Source: Adiantum capillus-veneris
Taxonomy: Eukaryota > Streptophyta > Polypodiopsida > Polypodiales > Pteridaceae
Reading direction: 5' to 3'
NCBI GenBank assembly: GCA_014529385.2
Contig: CM043944.1
Coordinates: 90,033,384 to 90,064,883, forward strand
DNA length: 31,500 nucleotides
The notes beneath the pieces are model-generated. The model did no database searches, was not told where the DNA came from, and worked only from the letters and a program-made list of their open reading frames with translations. The position numbers were made by a program, and so were the translations under genes. Shown in pieces: positions 22,632 through 31,500 of the stretch (its first letter is position 1; each line of letters begins with the position of its first letter).

Positions 22632-24152
22632 GGAGAAAAAGCTAGAATATTGGTTAAGTTAGCAGACCGGCCACAATAGGCATCCACAGGAGAGAAAATA
22701 GGGATCCAAAGGGGGGGCCATATGCAAAAGAGCTATGTGAAAAAATGCGCTCAAAAGACCCTAAGATTAAGTCCATTAAGACTTCCAAAATGCTAAGCTT
22801 CCAAATTCAAAGGTTGTGTCCAAAGGTCAAAAGCCTAGGGAAATTGGATGCTTCGTGTGTGTCCCAAAAGTCTTCAACCATCCCTACATAGGAGGGGGCG
22901 AGCCCTAGAACTAGGAGATGAGAGAGAAACTCTCTCACACACACACGAGCTCCATTTACACAAAGGGAATGAGGGACACATGTCAGGTCCCTAGCCTAGA
23001 TGCCCACAAGGTGTACTCAATTCCTATTGGATGGCCTTGGAGGTGGACCAATGAGAATTAGGCTAGAGTAAATCTAGTTTAATTAATTTTAAAACACTTA
23101 ATAACATAACTAATAAGAATTAAGCTCTCTAGAAGACTATTGGACAGTCTCCCAAGGGGTCCAATGAGCATCCAGCAACCCAATGGCTTGCCTGATTCCT
23201 ATTGTCCAGTAGGCAAAGGGGTCCAATGAGAGTTTAGTTGAATTAAATAATTACCTAAAGCTCTCACAAAAGGGGAAAGGGGAACACATGTCAGGAGACT
23301 ATCACTTATCCTGCTTAATTTCCATTAGCTAGGCCTGGGGGGTAGGTCCAATGAGGTGTGAGGATGAGCAAATAGCAAGAGGGGTCGAGCAAGAGAGAGA
23401 GGGGGCTGATTTTTCAAAGGCATTATTCACTTACACACTCACACTCACACAATCAATGTGTGAAGCACGAAGACTCTCTCTCTCTCCTTCTCAACCTTTA
23501 ATAGAAAGCTTACCACCTACTCCAAGCTTGTGAGAAGGGAGGCCTACACCAACAACTCTTGGCTTTGTGATGCAAATCCAACCAAGATCCAAGCTTCAAT
23601 GCATGCTCATCTCCTCTACCATGCTAATTACTAAGCTAAGCTATGCTAATATGAGTGATTATGTGAGGAGATGTACATCTTTCTCGTAAGAATACTCCTT
23701 TTCCTCGCAATCTACTCTCATACCCCGCTAGCTCTCACCATCCTCGAAGGTGTGTGAGGTCTTGGGTCTAAGACCGTGAGGGAATTGATGTTGTGTTTAA
23801 TAAGCATTGTGCTTAGTGCTTGAAGTTTCCATCTTCATAGCACTAGCTAGTATTGAAGGAACACAAAGAATTGTATTGTAAAATGTCTCTCTTGATGGGA
23901 GAAACCATAATGCAAAGCCTTTTGGAGGGGGGACCGGATCCATGTAAATCTGGTCCTCAACTGTTTTCAATTGCTTAATTTATCTCTCTTTTGAAGTATT
24001 GTTCATGCTATCTAACTAGGTGTTATACTTTTTGTTGCTCTCTCCACCCAAGCACTCTTGTTATTCTCATTAGGAATCTATTCTAATCAAATGCTCACTA
24101 TGTTCATGCTATTTTCCGCTACACACAAGTTACTAGACCATTTAATGTTACA
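22632..24152 (+). repeat. 3' LTR of element B (5' truncated)
   Basis: Matches 16010-17446 at very high identity, ending TTTAATGTTACA. It holds about 80 extra bases near 23180-23258 relative to the 5' LTR and lacks the first about 79. Confidence 0.92.
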
Positions 24153-25781
24153 CTCTTCGTCACTCCAAAAGGGAGAGGAAACCAAGGAAGAAAAGGGCAA
24201 GAAAGAGGTCACCCTCTTCTTCTTCTTCTTCACCTTCCTCCTCTACCGATGAAAGATATGGCTATTCTCCTAGAGAATACAAGAGAGGAGGACATCACAA
24301 ATCTTACCTTCATGGCGAAGGTCACAAAAGCTAAAGAAAAGGGAGAAAAGAGTATCTCTTTTCTCACCTATGATGGCACCTTTGGTGCTACCGACAAAGT
24401 ATTGGCCTTCATCCAACAATTTGATGCGGCCTTTGGAGATGAGGGCTTCAAGGAGTTCTCCAAGCTATGCCATGTAGCTATGCACTTCCAAAAATCGGCT
24501 CGTCAATGGTGGGATAGCCTTTGTGGCAATGATGAAGCCCCAAAGACATGGAAAACTCTATGAGTTTCCATCATGAAGCAATTCCTTGCAAGCGATGCAA
24601 AGGACAAAGTGCTCACCGAATGGCGGAGTTTGAGGCTTCTCTTTCATGAGTATATCCACAAATATGTGGACAAGTTTTGAGATTCGTATCTCAAGGCTAC
24701 TGTCTTTTAAAAGATAGACTTTGCTGAGCAAAAGCAACAATTATGTGCAGGATTACCTGAACAGATGGCCAAGTATGTCAACTCTCAATAGCCTAGTTCT
24801 ATCAGCGAAGTAATCCACCATACCATGGTTGCTTCACACATCAATTTCCAACAAGGGGTTAGACGGAATGTCAAACCCATGGAAAATAAAGACAAAAGTG
24901 ATACAAAGGGGAAAATTAATGCCCAAAATTCTTCCCAAGGCCATTCCAACAACAACAACAATCGGTCCAAGGAGAAAGGAGTTTACAAAGGTAAAAATAA
25001 ACTCTCTCCTGAAGAGCTTGAAACTTTTTGCAAGGATCACAAATGTTTTAAGTGTGGGGAGCAAGGACATGGTTATCGTTCTTGCCCCAAAAGAAATGCA
25101 CGCAATGAGACTCTTAGAGCTTCCACTATCGAAGCTCCAAAAGAGGATGCTCATTGCAAAGGATCACCTCTCTTCTATGCTTGGGGAAAGGTAAGGGAGC
25201 ATGATGCCTTCATCTTGTTTGACCCTGGTTCTACTCACAACTTCATATCAACAGAGTTGGCCACCAAGTTGGGCATTCAAGCTTTTGAGATGGGAGATGT
25301 TGTAATTGCCGATACTGCTTTCAAGGGACAACAATCCTCCGCTACTCCCTTGATTGGGAAGTTGAGGCTTCATGTCCAAAGCTATGTCGAAAAAGAAGAC
25401 TTATTTATCTCTCCTCTCCAACATGAGGATACTATCCTAGGGGTACCATGGTTCAACCGCATGGCTGCCAACATGAAGTTCCCTGAAAGGAGAATCTACT
25501 TCATCTACAGGGGAAAGAATATGTATATAGATGCTAATGAGTCTGGTCATACTATACCACTTGTAAATCCTCTTGCCCTTGATAAATCAATGAAGAGCTC
25601 AGTTTTTGTGTACATGATTTTTGTCAAAGAGTCCCTAAAAGGTCCTAATGTTTCATCAAAGTTGAATGGTAGGAATCAAGGAGAGTTAGACTTGTCTAAC
25701 TTTCTAAAAGGATTCCAAGATGTGTTCATCGATGATATCCCTATGGACTTACCTCCAAAACGAGGGGATGATGACCATTGA
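24153..25781 (+). pseudogene. Element A gag (continued) and protease
   Basis: Resumes the gag broken at 15930: a basic Ser/Arg-rich stretch, the gag domain (SISFLTYDGTFGATDKVL, FQKSARQWWDSL), zinc knuckle CFKCGEQGHGYRSC (about 25044-25085) and protease FDPGSTHNFIS (about 25218). From 24249 a single frame runs to 25781 with four in-frame stops: TGA 24561, TGA 24678, TAA 24708 and TAG 24789. At least two look like C-to-T or G-to-A changes (Arg to stop, Trp to stop) when compared with element B. The frame ends at a TGA (25779) just after PPKRGDDDH, close to where RT would begin. Confidence 0.85.
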
Positions 25782-26220
25782 ATTGAGCTCCTAGCTCCTC
25801 TCCCTTTTGTTCTCTAGTCCTTTGGGAGAGTATATCCATGTATTTTATCTTTGGATTACCCAAGTCTATCCATGGGAATACGGGAATATGGACAATAGTC
25901 GACAGGTTTGGCAAGCAAGCACACTTTATCCCTGTCAAGAAGACTATTAAGGCACACCAAAAGGCAACTCTCTTCATATCCCAGATTTTCAAACACCATG
26001 GATTGCCAACATCCACATGTCAGATAAAGATCCTAGAATGACCAATAATTTTTGGAAAGGTCTCTTTAAAAATCTAGGTACAAGATTGAATTTCTCTTCG
26101 GCCTATCACCCACAAACGGATGGCCAAAGTGAGATAGCCAACCTTACGATTCTTGATCTACTAAAGACCTATGTTACGGAAGTAGATCAACACTCACAAT
26201 GGGAAAAGTAATTACCTCTT
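25782..26220 (+). pseudogene. Element A integrase core relic (RT and RNase H deleted)
   Basis: Shortly after the protease/linker region the sequence jumps to integrase: ISMYFIFGLP, TIVDRFGKQAHFIPVKK, a frameshift near 26015, SDKDPR, FWKGLF, FSSAYHPQTDGQSE. The second and third catalytic residues (Asp of SDKDPR, Glu of GQSE) are present. The first Asp, normally in the M-D-F-I context, is Tyr. Everything encoding RT and RNase H (about 1.5 kb in element B) is absent. Integrase inserts the DNA copy into the genome; this one would be inactive. Confidence 0.82.
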
Positions 26221-26950
26221 GTAGAGTATGCGTATAATAATACTATCCATACTTCTACGAGAAAAGAACCTTTTGAAATCATAGAGGGAAGACCTAAAAG
26301 TCCCTTGCTACTTAAAGTACATGGGAAGATCTTCACTGCCGATGAGTATAGTCGTGACCTGCAAGCATCTTTTCAAAAGATTAAGGAGGCTATATCCATC
26401 TCCCAACTAAGGCAACAAGCTGCTGCTGCTGACAAGCACAGAAGGGCCTTAACATTCAAAGAAAATGATCGGATCTTACTTAAGTTTCCAAAGGCTCGAT
26501 TGAGGCAAACGACGGGCAAAAACCCTACGGGCCATCAAAAGTATTATGCTAAACTAGCAAAAAGATATTATGGTCCTTTTCAAATTTTGAAGCCAATCAA
26601 TGAGGTGGCTTATCAACTCAAGTTGCCTAACCATTGGCTCATACACAATGCTTTTCATGTGAGACCACTTAAGCCCTACAAAGGAGAGCCTCCAAATGAA
26701 CCAATTATTGAAGACCCTCCCAAAATCGAAGAACAAGAAGAGGTGCTACAACTCAAAGCTATCCTTCAACATGAAGACAAGGTACTACAACTCAAAGCTA
26801 TCCTTCGGCATGAAGACAAGGTACTACAACATACGATTATCCAACGCTATCTTATTAAAATTATTCTTTTAAAGATGCAAGATGGATGCAAGGAATCCAA
26901 CTTAAGGATAGTATGAACCTTGTCAACTCTTACAATGCTACATTAGAGTA
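26221..26950 (+). pseudogene. Element A integrase C-terminal part, GPF motif and broken chromodomain-like end
   Basis: An open frame from 26305 to 26916 (203 codons) follows a short decayed stretch. It holds the C-terminal integrase domain (KYYAKLAKRYYGPFQILKP) and WLIHNAFHVRPLKPYKG. The chromodomain-like end is disrupted by a 39 bp tandem duplication (26746-26823, QLKAILQHEDKVL twice) and then by a frameshift after QRYLIK, compared with the intact end of element B. Confidence 0.82.
26746..26823 (+). repeat. 39 bp in-frame tandem duplication in element A pol
   Basis: CTACAACTCAAAGCTATCCT... is repeated at 26746 and 26785 with two differences, adding 13 residues before the chromodomain-like end. 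Confidence 0.95.
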
Positions 26951-27295
26951 AGAAAATGTACATGTTTCTTTTAAATTATCAACGTTTTTGTCTTATAAGA
27001 CTAATTCTCTCTTTATGTTGCACAAATTTAATTAGTATGTATACTAAGAGTCATGTTTGTGATGATGACGTCTCTCAAACACCATGTAGAATTTGTCACT
27101 CTACTTGGGAGGATGAAATGGACTAAAGAGCAGACATGCTTGCGACAGATATGTCTCCCAAGCACCAAATGTATTAGTCATCCATCTTGGAATGATGTCA
27201 TAGGGTAAAAAGAGATCCACTACCCGCTAAGACAAATTGACTAATGACTATGGCTTTACCTCTTTTACCTCATAGTCGAGAACAACTTTGATTTC

Positions 27296-27308
27296 AAGAG
27301 AGAGGTAA
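27296..27308 (+). promoter_or_regulatory. Polypurine tract of element A
   Basis: AAGAGAGAGGTAA lies immediately before the TG of the 3' LTR, the expected site of plus-strand priming. One T interrupts the purines. Confidence 0.7.
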
Positions 27309-27510
27309 TGTCATTAAATCTAATATCTAACCAACCCAAATGATTTTCTCATATTAAATTGATTATTTAATGTGGGATAATAAACGGGAACAAGGGTTAG
27401 AATATAGACATGTGCTTACGGATCTATCTCAACACAGGCCAATGGTAAAGGGGTCCAAATGAGAGATGGTCTGTCAAAGAGCAAGGTTAACTAATAGAGC
27501 TTAAAAGACC

Positions 27511-29137
27511 TGTAATGGAATTTGCCTATTCAATTTGAGAGTAGCGGAATTTAATGAGAGTACTTTCAAGAAATGATTTTGTGAGCATAGCGGGTAGACA
27601 TAATTGAAGATAGCAACATAATTATAGCAATTAGTTAACTTGGCATGGACAATACTTTTGCAAGAGAGAGAATTTAGAGAACATGACAACAGTTGAGGAC
27701 CGGATTTATGTGGAGCCGGTCCCCCCTCCAATAGGCATTTGTATTATGATTTCTCCCATAAAGAGAGACTTGTTACAATACATTCTTTGTGTTCCTTGTG
27801 ACCTAGGTGAAGCAATGAAGATGGAAAGCTTCATGCATCACCATCATAGCATAACCTAAACTTGAAGAAAGCTTTAACTATACCAAGCCTCATTCCCAAG
27901 ACCTCAAACACCTTTGAAGGTGGAGAGAGCTAGCAGGGAATGAGGGTAGGAAAGAGGAAGAAGAAACATTTCATACGAGAAAGAGCTAGTTCCTCACTTA
28001 TCATAACTCTTGTGCTAGCATACATAATAGCATAGTAATGAAGAAGAAATAGATGGCAAGCTCAAGCATTGAAGCATGGCTCTTGGATGGATTTGCACTC
28101 CATAGCCAAGAGTGTTGTTGTAGGCTCTCAACCTCTACTTGCTTGGAGAAGGAGAGGGAGCTCTTGCACTTTGCATAGTACACAATGAGAGTGTTTGTGA
28201 GTGTGTGTGGGTGAGTATACCCCCTAAGCACCCCCCTAGCTTGCTTGGGTCGACCCCCCCTTGTAGCTCATGCTTGAAGCTCATTGGACCCCTCCAGGCC
28301 TAGCCAGGCCTAGCCAATCACAAGCAGGAGCCATTACAAGCAACATGGGTAGCCTTGGGACAAGTGTCCCCCTTTCCCCTTTGAGAGAGAGGACTTGATA
28401 AATGCAAAATCAATTAATTAAATAACCTAAATTATCATTGGACCCCTTGGGTGGCCAACCACTAGGCTTCAGGCACACCATGAGGGCAACATGGGAAGGA
28501 ACTTGACAAGTGTCCTTGCTGCCTCTTCAAGCTGGGGCTTCCCTTGTGTGTGTGTGTGTGTGTGTGTTCTCTCTCATCCCCCCCCCCCCCCCTTGTAGGC
28601 TCGCCCCCCTCCTTGTAGGGATATTTTTGACTTTGGATGAGCAAGCCCCTTAGTCATCAAGCATGACTAAGCACTTGAAGTAGGGGGTGTTCCCACAAGC
28701 ATCTCAGGCAAGCTTCTCAAGGCACCTCAAGCACCTTAATCATGCACCAAGTCAAGCACCTCGAGCATGGAGCCAGTCAAGCACCTCAAGCATCTTAATC
28801 AAGCACCTCAAGCATGACAAGCACGACAAGCACCTCGAGCTTGGGCCGGGTTCCCACCTCAAGCTCAGCCCTAGCTTACCTAAGGTCAAAGGACTTTTAC
28901 ACACATTATTGGAGGTCTTCAATGAAGCTAACCCTAAGGTCTTATGCTCCATTGGTTAGCCTTGCTCTTGATAGACCATCTCCCATTTGGGCCCCTTTAC
29001 TATTGGCCCCGTGTTGAGATAGATCTATAAGCACATATCTATATCTTAACACTTGTTCCCATTTATTCTCCGACATTAAGTGATCAATTTAATATGAGAA
29101 AATCATTTGGGTTGGTTAGATATTAGATTTTATGACA
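27511..29137 (-). mobile_element. Solo LTR C, element A family, inserted in the 3' LTR of A
   Basis: 1627 bp, reverse orientation: on + it starts TGTAATGGAATT and ends TTTTATGACA, so the element strand has TG...CA ends. It is flanked by the perfect 5 bp duplication AGACC (27506-27510 and 29138-29142). Sequence matches the element A LTR throughout with moderate divergence. It contains a (TG)n tract (28545-28567) and a C15 run (28578-28592). No internal retrotransposon sequence is present, as expected after recombination between two LTRs. Confidence 0.93.
28545..28592. repeat. (TG)n and C15 tracts in solo LTR C
   Basis: TG repeat at 28545-28567, then TTCTCTCTCAT and 15 consecutive C at 28578-28592. 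The LTRs of element A have only short CA tracts nearby, so these expanded in C. Confidence 0.95.
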
Positions 29138-29242
29138 AGACCTTAGGGTTAGCTTCATTAAAGACCTCCAATGGTTAGTGTTAAAAGTCCTTTGACCTTA
29201 GGCAAGCTAGGGCTGAGCTTGAGGTGGGAACCCGACCTAAGT

Positions 29243-29378
29243 TTGAGGTGCTTGTCGTGCTTGATGACTAAGGTGCTTGAGGTGCTTGTCGTGCTTGATG
29301 ACTAAGGTGCTTGAGGTGCTTGTCATGCTTGATGACTAAGGTACTTGAGGTGCTTGTCATACTTAATGAGGAAGGTGC
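29243..29378 (+). repeat. 34 bp minisatellite in the 3' LTR (4 units)
   Basis: Units start at 29243, 29277, 29311 and 29345. The 5' LTR carries three, so copy number changed after insertion, or was altered during reverse transcription. Confidence 0.9.
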
Positions 29379-30537
29379 TTGAGAAGCTTCCCGTGCATGG
29401 GGGGTAAGGTGCTTGAGTCAAAAAGAGACCCTACAAACTTAATGAGGAAGGTGCTTGAGAAGCTTCCCATGCATGAAAGTTCCAAAGTTAGGGGAATCTT
29501 TGACTTAACCTCCCACTCACCCAAAGGGCATCCCTTTTCTCAAAGGGCACATGGAACACATGTTAGACTCTCCCTATGCTTAACCAAATGGTGTGCTTAA
29601 GTGGGGTCCAATGAGCTTCTAGTTTCATCCAACAAATTTCTAGACATTTTCAAGCTCTCTCTCTCTAAGGGGTAAGGAGGACACTTGTCCAAAGACTACC
29701 CATGTACTTAAATGCATGCTGCATGTGATTGGCTAGGGGGGAGAGGGGTCCAATGAACTTGAAGCATGTGGAAAATCTACAACTCACCCCAAGCAAGCAA
29801 GAGGGGTGTTGGGGGGATATACACCACACACACACACACACACTCATTTTGTGGATCATTCTCACTTGGTGAAAGTTGAGGAACTGCACCTCCTTCTCCA
29901 AGCTTGTGAGAAGTGAGAGCCTACACCAACACTCTTGGCCATGGAATGCAAATCCAACCAAGAGCTATGCTTCAATGCTTAAGCTTGCCATCTTCTCCAT
30001 CTTCATTACTATGCTATTATGTATGCTAGCAAGAAGAGTGATGATAAGTGAGGAATTACTTCTTTCTCCTATGGAATGTTTCTTCTTCCTCTTCCCTATC
30101 CTCATCCCCCCCTAGATCTCTCCACCTTCGAAGGTGTTTGAGGCCTTGGGACTGAGGCTTGGGATAGTTAATGCTTTCTACAAAGTTTATGTTATGTTTG
30201 TGATGCATGAAGCTTTCCATCTTCATTGCATCACCTAGGTCACAAGGAACACAAAGATTGTATTGTGCCAAGTCTCTCTTGATGGGAGAAACTATAACAC
30301 AAATGCCTATTGGAGGGGGGACTGGCTCCGTATAAATCCGGTCCTCAACTATTTTCATGTTCTCTAAACTCTCTCTCTTGCAAAAGTATTGTTCATGCCA
30401 AGTTAACTGAGTACCATGTTTATGTTGCTACCATCAATTAAATTCACCCGCTATGCTCATAAAGTAATCTCACAAAAGTGATTCACCTAATTTCCTAATT
30501 CCGCTACTCACAAAGTTCATAGGCCATTTCCATTACA

Positions 30538-30542
30538 CAAGA
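30538..30542. repeat. Target-site duplication of element A (right)
   Basis: CAAGA, identical to 13363-13367. Confidence 0.9.
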
Positions 30543-31500
30543 AGCGGTTGTATCTTGATTGATCAAGTCCAATTTTGTATGTGCCATGCACATTCAATAC
30601 CTTGCCCTCAATACAAAATCGTGGACTTGAGTCCGAGATGTTGGCAATCAAGAATTACGAGAGATTTTGGCAAAATGGAACAATATCAAGATTGCTACTC
30701 TCTATCTAAATGAGATGGTTGACCCACTCCATGTTGACTATAAGGTTGGAACCTAGGCTTAATTTCAATGGTACTTGGATCATTGGCAGTGTTTAGAGGT
30801 ATAATGTCAACAAGATCCAAGAGTATTATGCCTTGTTGTGGTAGCGAAGGCTCAATATGTAGAGCTCTTGTCTCATTCAATACATGAAGTGGAATAGGCA
30901 ATTCAATACGCGTCTCCTTCTCGACGTTAATGGACTATTCCACCACTCCCTTGGCTGCAAAACCAAACAAAATAAGGTGATAAGCATACACCTCTAGAAC
31001 TTTATGAAACAAAACTCAAATATAAAATGTAATGACAACATCAATATATTACCTACAAACTTCAAGGACTTATCCAAGTTAAATATTTAATGTGTGACGC
31101 CATTGCAAGGCTTGTGAAGTTGTTGCTTTGACCTTTCTGTGGCGAGCATGAAGTGGGAAGAATGGGAGATTCACCAGCGGACTTTCCACTTTAGTGAGGA
31201 GAGCCTTCATGATCCTTTGGATCTCTGTATGACAAAAACTATGAGGACCAAATGCCTTCTTAGACTAATTTAGAACCTTTAGTGCTACTACGGTTGTGTG
31301 ATTTAAAAAACCCAAGTACAATCGATATTGAGCTCTTAGGGAGTCACGAAATTGAAGAATGCAACAGCAACAAAAAGCATGCTACGAACCAGCAGCATCA
31401 ATTATACAATGGCAACAACAAACCTAGCCATGCTATAGTGCAGATAGCTCCTCAACAACAGCTTTAAGCACAACATAGAGTCAACAAGGCCACAACAGCT
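30543..31500. other. Unassigned sequence flanking the nest
   Basis: Continues the target sequence interrupted at 13367. A 68-codon minus frame at 30695-30901 (contains IEPSLPQQGIILLDLVDIIP) has protein-like composition but no motif I recognise. Nothing else is seen. Confidence 0.4.

Larger units (their letters stand above)
15931..24152 (+). mobile_element. Element B: Ty3/gypsy LTR retrotransposon nested in gag of element A
   Basis: 8.2 kb: 5' LTR 15931-17446, primer-binding site 17448-17459, gag/protease/RT/RNase H and the C-terminal part of integrase with a chromodomain-like end (17842-22312), truncated 3' LTR 22632-24152. The two LTRs are nearly identical apart from indels, so insertion is fairly recent. 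Flanking pentamers CTTCT (left) and CTCTT (right) are similar but not identical, so the target duplication is not proven. The gag of element A continues on both sides, which proves the nesting. Confidence 0.92.
13368..30537 (+). mobile_element. Element A: Ty3/gypsy LTR retrotransposon, host of the nest
   Basis: 5' LTR 13368-15010, primer-binding site 15012-15023, gag start 15543, polypurine tract about 27296-27308, 3' LTR 27309-30537. The gag is split by element B (15931-24152) and the 3' LTR by solo LTR C (27511-29137). A perfect 5 bp duplication CAAGA flanks the whole. Without the insertions the element is about 7.3 kb. Domain order is gag, CCHC knuckle, protease, [reverse transcriptase and RNase H deleted at about 25800], integrase, GPF motif and a remnant of a chromodomain-like end. 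Several in-frame stops make it non-autonomous. Confidence 0.92.
27309..30537 (+). repeat. 3' LTR of element A, split by solo LTR C
   Basis: Part 1 is 27309-27510 (202 bp) and part 2 is 29143-30537 (1395 bp). Together they give about 1597 bp against 1643 bp for the 5' LTR. It starts TGTCATTAAATC and ends TTCCATTACA. The uninterrupted sequence at 13550-13575 of the 5' LTR confirms the split point. Confidence 0.92.

Noticed and set aside
28462-29017. Short frames within solo LTR C
   Set aside because: Built from tandem AAGCACCTCAAG repeats and the TG/C tracts.

Overview
The window reads as nuclear DNA of a land plant. The evidence is an intron-containing guanylate kinase gene of the plant type (kelch-like N-terminal part fused to a GMP-kinase domain), chromodomain-type Ty3/gypsy retrotransposons primed by initiator-Met tRNA, a Ty1/copia relic, LINE relics and many microsatellites. 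The LINE style is compatible with a fern or other seed-free plant, but that is an impression from sequence style, not a proof.

Layout. 1-1690: degraded LINE in head-to-head inverted arrangement. One ORF1/ORF2-endonuclease fragment lies on + (1-745) and one ORF1 fragment on - (747-1690), forming a ~310 bp foldback. 1690-5720: mostly unrecognised DNA with a hairpin, a 97 bp CT tract, a GA tract, a MITE-like element (4205-4384) and small tandem duplications. 5720-6080: LINE reverse transcriptase relic on -. 6137-8056 and some way upstream: the one convincing cellular gene, a multi-exon guanylate kinase on -. 8160-13360: unrecognised DNA holding a degraded coding fragment (10400-10690, -), a Ty1/copia integrase relic (11355-11890, +) and a 32 bp G run.

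13368-30537: a nest of related long-LTR Ty3/gypsy elements. Element A (both LTRs, 5 bp target duplication CAAGA) is the host. Element B (15931-24152) sits inside the gag of A. A solo LTR C of the A family (27511-29137, opposite orientation, target duplication AGACC) sits inside the 3' LTR of A. A has lost reverse transcriptase and RNase H. B keeps these but has lost most of integrase. Both carry stops and frameshifts, so neither looks autonomous. 30543-31500 is unrecognised flank.

Best candidates for something undescribed: a three-way-junction RNA fold in the leaders of A and B, about 170 nt after the primer-binding site, with identical spacing and compensating base changes; the complementary pol deletions of the two nested elements; and the LINE and LTR foldbacks. 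I did not find a new multi-gene system in this window.
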